Shown one piece after another: positions 42,047 to 46,621 of a stretch of 46,621 nucleotides of DNA (position 1 is its first letter; each line of letters opens with the position of its first letter). Below the pieces are notes generated by a model. That model did not search any database and was not told where the DNA came from. It saw only the letters and a program-made list of their open reading frames with translations. Source of the stretch: Microbispora triticiradicis (lineage in GTDB: Bacteria; Actinomycetota; Actinomycetes; Streptosporangiales; Streptosporangiaceae); NCBI GenBank assembly GCA_003260025.2, contig QFZU02000039.1, positions 1-46,621 of the forward strand. The letters are read 5' to 3'. The position numbers were made by a program, and so were the translations under genes.

Positions 42047-43519
42047 TCAGGCCTGGGTGGCGTGGCGTTCGAGGAAGGCGTACACGTCGGCCTCGTCGAC
42101 ACCGGGGAACGAGCCCGGCGGCAGCGCGGCCAGCACGTGGGAGTTGGCGCGGGCCGAGGGCCAGGCGTAGCCCTCCCAGCGCTGCGACAGCTCGGCGGGC
42201 GGGCGGCGGCAGCACTCGCCGGTCGGGCAGTTCGACCTGGTGCGGTGGGTGGTCTCCCGGCCGCGGAACCACCGCGACTCCCGGTACGGCACGCCGAGCG
42301 TGATGGCGAAGTCCTTCTCCTGCGACGGGTCCACGTGGGCGACGCAGAAGTACGTGCCGGTGGGCGAGTCGGAGTACTGGTAGTACAGCGAGAACCGGTC
42401 GGGCGAGTGGAACACCTGGCGGCCCGACCACTGCCGGCACAGCCGCTGGCCCTCGATCGCCCCCTGCTCGTCGGCGGGGAAGACGATGCCGTCGTTCTCG
42501 TACGCCTTGTAGATGATCCCTCCGGCGTCGTTGCGCACGAAGTGGCAGACGAGGTCGAGATGGCGGGTGGCGAGGTTGGTGAACCGGTGGGCGGCCATCT
42601 CGTAGGACACCGCGAAGACGTCGCGCAGGTCCTCGACCGACAGGGCGCGGTCCTGCTTCGCCTCGCGCAGGTACGGCACGGCCGCGGTCTCGGGGACGAG
42701 GACGGCGGCGGCGAAGTAGTTGGCCTCCACCCGCTGGCGCAGGAAGTCGGCGAAGTCGCGCGGCCGGTGGTGCTGGAGCGCGATGTGCCCGAGCGCCTGC
42801 AGCAGCACGGTCCGGGGCGTGTGCATGCCGAGCTGCTGGCGCTTGACGTAGATGCGGCGGTTGCGCAGGTCGGTCACCGAACGGGCCGACCTCGGCAGAT
42901 CGGGCGCGGACCGCACGGTGAACCCGAAGTGGGACACCAGCGCCTGGACGGTGCTCTCCGACAACGCGCCGGTGCGGTAGCCCACCGCCGTCAGCGCGTC
43001 GGCGGCGGCCTTCTCGATCTCCTCGAAGTAGTTGCCCAGCTCCCGCTGCGTCCGCCGTAGTTCGGCGTTGGCGGCCCGCGCCTCCTCCGGCGTCGCCGTG
43101 CCCTTGGCCTCCCTGGCGCGCAGCTCCTCGTACAGGCCGAGGATGTGCTCCAGCACGTCGTTGGGCACCCGCGCGGAGACCTTGAGCCGGCTCAGCCCGA
43201 GGCTCGCGTACAGCGGGTCGCGCTGGGCCTCCTCCAGGGCGATCTCCAGCTGTGCCCGCCGGTTCGGCGCCTGCCTGCGCAGCAGTTCCTCCACCGGCAC
43301 GCCGAGCGCGGCGGCGAGCGACTTAAGCAGCGACAGCTTCGGCTCGCGTCTGCCGTTCTCCAGCAGGGAGAGCTGGCTGGGCGCGCGGCCGACGCGGTCG
43401 CCGAGCTCGGAGAGCGTCAGGCCGCGCTGCTTGCGCAGGTGCCTGAGCCGCTGGCCGAAGGCCAGCAGATCGAGCTCGTGCGTCAAAGACAGCGGTTCTT
43501 CGCCCAGCGCGGAGGTCAT
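42047..43519 (-). CDS. ramB: RamB/ScfR-type short-chain fatty acyl transcriptional regulator
   Basis: 490 residues. N-terminal XRE helix-turn-helix (FGQRLRHLRKQRGLTLSELGDRVGRAPSQLSLLENGRREPK). The middle has an IrrE/DUF955-like region in which the metallopeptidase motif is degenerate (LLQALGHIALQHH lacks the Glu of HExxH). The C-terminal DUF2083-type region (RLCRQWSGRQVFHSPDRFSLYYQYSDSPTGTYFC, and a late TGECC cysteine pair) completes the family. RamB in corynebacteria represses acetate and glyoxylate genes. Here it is divergent from isocitrate lyase, the classical target, so the assignment by similarity and context agree. The symbol is by analogy. Confidence 0.9.
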   Translation of the reverse strand: MTSALGEEPLSLTHELDLLAFGQRLRHLRKQRGLTLSELGDRVGRAPSQLSLLENGRREPKLSLLKSLAAALGVPVEELLRRQAPNRRAQLEIALEEAQRDPLYASLGLSRLKVSARVPNDVLEHILGLYEELRAREAKGTATPEEARAANAELRRTQRELGNYFEEIEKAAADALTAVGYRTGALSESTVQALVSHFGFTVRSAPDLPRSARSVTDLRNRRIYVKRQQLGMHTPRTVLLQALGHIALQHHRPRDFADFLRQRVEANYFAAAVLVPETAAVPYLREAKQDRALSVEDLRDVFAVSYEMAAHRFTNLATRHLDLVCHFVRNDAGGIIYKAYENDGIVFPADEQGAIEGQRLCRQWSGRQVFHSPDRFSLYYQYSDSPTGTYFCVAHVDPSQEKDFAITLGVPYRESRWFRGRETTHRTRSNCPTGECCRRPPAELSQRWEGYAWPSARANSHVLAALPPGSFPGVDEADVYAFLERHATQA

Positions 43520-43531
43520 GCCCCGATCCTA

Positions 43532-43546
43532 CGCGGAAAATCCGCG
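43532..43546. promoter_or_regulatory. Inverted repeat upstream of the RamB-type gene
   Basis: CGCGGA-AAA-TCCGCG, perfect 6-bp arms, 12 bp before the regulator start. The rest of the 245-bp gap to the lyase gene is unusually AT-rich and holds GAAAACTTTACAC (43600-43612), reminiscent of the AACTTTGCAAA-type RamB box. Candidate autoregulatory and target sites. Confidence 0.5.
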
Positions 43547-43764
43547 ATTCTTCCACGCCCAAGTGATCTTCCGCACGTGGATTGGTCTAGTCCATTGGAG
43601 AAAACTTTACACTTCTTCACAATGGAATACTCATCAGTTTCATCACTACGAGAAAAATTCTCACTCTTTCCACGCTAGCCGCCTTGTCTGGTCTCTTGAT
43701 ATCGACACAAACTCGGAAGCAAGCCCCAGGTGACGACGGAGTACGCAACAAGGGAGTGAACGGG

Positions 43765-45057
<1,293 letters not shown>

Positions 45058-45248
45058 CGGAAGCGGGAGCGCCGGGCGCACACCGGGCCCGCACCCGTAC
45101 CCGCACCGGGGCCGCACCGTGCCGCAGCCGGGGCCCGCCGTGGACTCTCTCACCTCTCTACGAGCGCCCTCACGAGGACCCGTACGAAGGGGAGCAGGAG
45201 CCGCGGCGGGCCCACCCCCACGAGCGGCACGCCTTCAACCGGCACACT

Positions 45249-45265
45249 TGAGCCGGCACGGCTCA
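45249..45265. terminator. Possible bidirectional stem-loop between aceA and the ABC ATPase
   Basis: TGAGCC-GGCAC-GGCTCA, 6-bp arms and 5-nt loop, overlapping the ATPase stop codon. It lies ~190 bp after the lyase stop in a 205-bp gap. No T-run. In the gap I see one open stretch (LYERPHEDPYEGEQEPRRAH, ending just before the hairpin) but no start codon for it. Confidence 0.35.
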
Positions 45266-46063
45266 GCGCGGCGCGCGGGCGTACCAGCGGCCGTCGAGGG
45301 AGTCGATGCGCAGCCGCCGCCCGAAGCAGTCCGACAGGTGCGTCTCGGTGAGCACCTCCCCGACCGGACCGGCGGCCAGGATCCTGGCGTCCCGCATCAG
45401 CAGCGCGTGCGTGGTGGTGGCGGGCACCTCCTCCAGATGGTGGGTGACCATCACCGTGGTGAGGCCCTGCCGGGCCCGGGCCAGGTCCTCCAGCGCCTCG
45501 ATCAGGTCCTCCCTGGCCGGCAGGTCGAGGCCCGCGAACGGCTCGTCCAGCAGCAGGATCGCCGGGTCGGCCATCAGCGCCCGGGCGACGCGCACGCGGG
45601 CCCGCTCCCCCTGTGAGCACACCTGGAACCTCCGGTCGGCGAGGTCCTTGCAGCCGAGGTCGGCCAGCAGGCGGTGGGCCCGCTCGCGCTCCTCGTCGCC
45701 GTACCGGTCCCACAGCGGCGCGCTCGTCCCCGTGTGCCCGGTGAGGACGACGGTGAGGGCCGTCGCGCCCTCCTCCTCCAGCAGCGTCTCGTCCACCAGC
45801 CGCTGACTGGCGGCGACCAGGCCGATGCTCCGCCGCAGCTCCCGCAGGTCGGTGCGGCCGAGCCGCCGCCCGAGCACCGTCGCGGTCCCGGAGGACGGGT
45901 GCCGCACGGCCGCGGCGACCGAGAGCATCGTGGTCTTCCCCGCGCCGTTGGGCCCGAGGATCACCCAGTGCTGGCCGTGCTCCACCCGCCAGTCGGCCGC
46001 GGCCACGAGGGTGCGGCCGACCACGCGAACGGTCACGTCGTCGAGTTCGAGAGCTGCGTCCAT
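45263..46063 (-). CDS. ABC transporter ATP-binding protein (stand-alone)
   Basis: 266 residues from the ATG at 46063. Walker A LGPNGAGKTTML, Walker B AILLLDEPFAGLD, switch His in VMVTHHLEEVP. The signature is diverged (CSQGERARVRVARAL in place of LSGGQ). An Asp/Glu-rich start (ALELDDVTVRVVGRTLVAAADWRVEHGQHWVILG) fits the YlmA/ModF-like class of single ATPases. No permease or binding protein is adjacent, so the partner is unknown. Confidence 0.9.
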   Translation of the reverse strand: MDAALELDDVTVRVVGRTLVAAADWRVEHGQHWVILGPNGAGKTTMLSVAAAVRHPSSGTATVLGRRLGRTDLRELRRSIGLVAASQRLVDETLLEEEGATALTVVLTGHTGTSAPLWDRYGDEERERAHRLLADLGCKDLADRRFQVCSQGERARVRVARALMADPAILLLDEPFAGLDLPAREDLIEALEDLARARQGLTTVMVTHHLEEVPATTTHALLMRDARILAAGPVGEVLTETHLSDCFGRRLRIDSLDGRWYARAPR

Positions 46064-46124
46064 GACCCCAAAGCATGGGGCATGGACGCGCCTGCTCACG
46101 ACGCCGTCCCAGGAAGTGGACGGC

Positions 46125-46621
46125 TCAGGGCCAAGACGGCGCGGGGGTGGCGACGACCCCCGGCGGCTGGCCGGCCGGTGACTGACTCGCCGTCGGCTGG
46201 CCCGGACTCGGCTGGGGCGACTCCCCGTCCCCCCACTGCGGCTCGGTGGTGATCCCCGGCGACGGCGGCGGAGAACTCGGCTGCTCCGGCGGGGAGGGCC
46301 GCCCGGGACCGCAGTCCCCGCGCCGCCCGGGCGCGCAGTGCCCCTCCGGCGGGGGACGCAGCGTCCCGCCGTCCGCCGGCGGCGAGGGCACCGCCGTGGC
46401 CCGTTGCTCGTCCGGGGTCGCCGGCGCGGACGGCGGCATCGTCCGCGTCGCCGTCACCGTCGCCCTCGGCCGGCGGGCGCTGACGGGCAGCACCGGCGGC
46501 CGGGAGGTGCTGAGCACGTCCGGCGGCGGCGTGGCGCCGTCCTCGGGGATCACCACGGGCCGCGCGGGCGGCGGGTCCGCCGTGCGGTCCATGCGGGCCG
46601 CGCCGGTGCCCGCCGCCACCA
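46125..46621 (-). CDS. Proline-rich protein, C-terminal part only
   Basis: The frame is open from the right window edge to a stop at 46125; about 164 residues are visible, and the start lies outside. Composition is dominated by Pro, Ser, Thr, Ala and Gly (RPPVLPVSARRPRATVTATR, SPPEQPSSPPPSPG) with two cysteines close together (EGHCAPGRRGDCGPG). No domain recognised. It may be the disordered or extracellular tail of a membrane protein such as a kinase or anti-sigma factor, but that is not shown by the sequence. Confidence 0.6.
   Translation of the reverse strand, partial: VAAGTGAARMDRTADPPPARPVVIPEDGATPPPDVLSTSRPPVLPVSARRPRATVTATRTMPPSAPATPDEQRATAVPSPPADGGTLRPPPEGHCAPGRRGDCGPGRPSPPEQPSSPPPSPGITTEPQWGDGESPQPSPGQPTASQSPAGQPPGVVATPAPSWP

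Noticed and set aside
45152..45251. Open stretch LYERPHEDPYEGEQEPRRAH downstream of isocitrate lyase
   Set aside because: No start codon or ribosome-binding site; could be chance or a remnant.

Overview
The window is about 46.6 kb of very GC-rich DNA. It has strong G/C bias at third codon positions, frequent GTG starts, many 4-bp ATGA/GTGA gene overlaps and several apparently leaderless promoters. A modular polyketide synthase end, a RamB-type regulator beside isocitrate lyase, a GpgS-type enzyme and a dense set of one-component regulators point to a filamentous actinomycete. A Streptosporangiales-like host is my guess; nothing in the window proves genus. I see no rRNA, tRNA, CRISPR array or insertion sequence.

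Layout. 1-1036: C-terminal end of a type I PKS with its thioesterase. 1067-4998: HxlR regulator divergent from an MFS pump and an alkylsulfatase-like metallo-hydrolase. 5294-6691: secreted GH43 exo-galactanase-like enzyme with a ricin-type sugar-binding domain. 6786-9000: MocR regulator divergent from an enoyl-CoA hydratase, with a perfect 12-bp-arm operator between them. 9153-17704: leftward block of SnoaL-like protein, SDR, oligopeptide-type ABC importer (fused ATPases, two permeases, membrane-anchored binding protein), LysR regulator and alpha/beta hydrolase. 17900-22571: HAD phosphatase, glycerol kinase, small acidic protein, BON-methyltransferase fusion and GAF-PP2C phosphatase. 22600-24837: a stub of a HAD gene, then a coupled sulfotransferase and glycosyltransferase. 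24844-31621: ArsR-like regulator, MFS transporter, NUDIX-like protein, large DUF6493-like protein and patatin.

31840-37783 is an accessory region. It holds a restriction-like winged-helix protein with atypical codon use, a GNAT acetyltransferase, a decayed gene remnant, and then a tightly coupled operon: NrtR-type NUDIX regulator, purine-nucleoside-phosphorylase effector, and a four-TM membrane protein. The last two proteins share a short glycine/valine-rich motif, placed just after the enzyme domain in the first and at the extreme N-terminus of the second. This is how bacterial amyloid-signalling (RHIM-like/BASS) partners are arranged. It is my best candidate for an undescribed immune or regulated-death system, perhaps depleting ATP or another nucleotide.

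37784-46621: acyl-CoA dehydrogenase behind a perfect palindrome, GpgS-like glucosyltransferase, MFS pump and TetR regulator sharing tandem operators, RamB/ScfR-type regulator divergent from isocitrate lyase (glyoxylate shunt), a lone ABC ATPase, and the end of a proline-rich protein running off the window.
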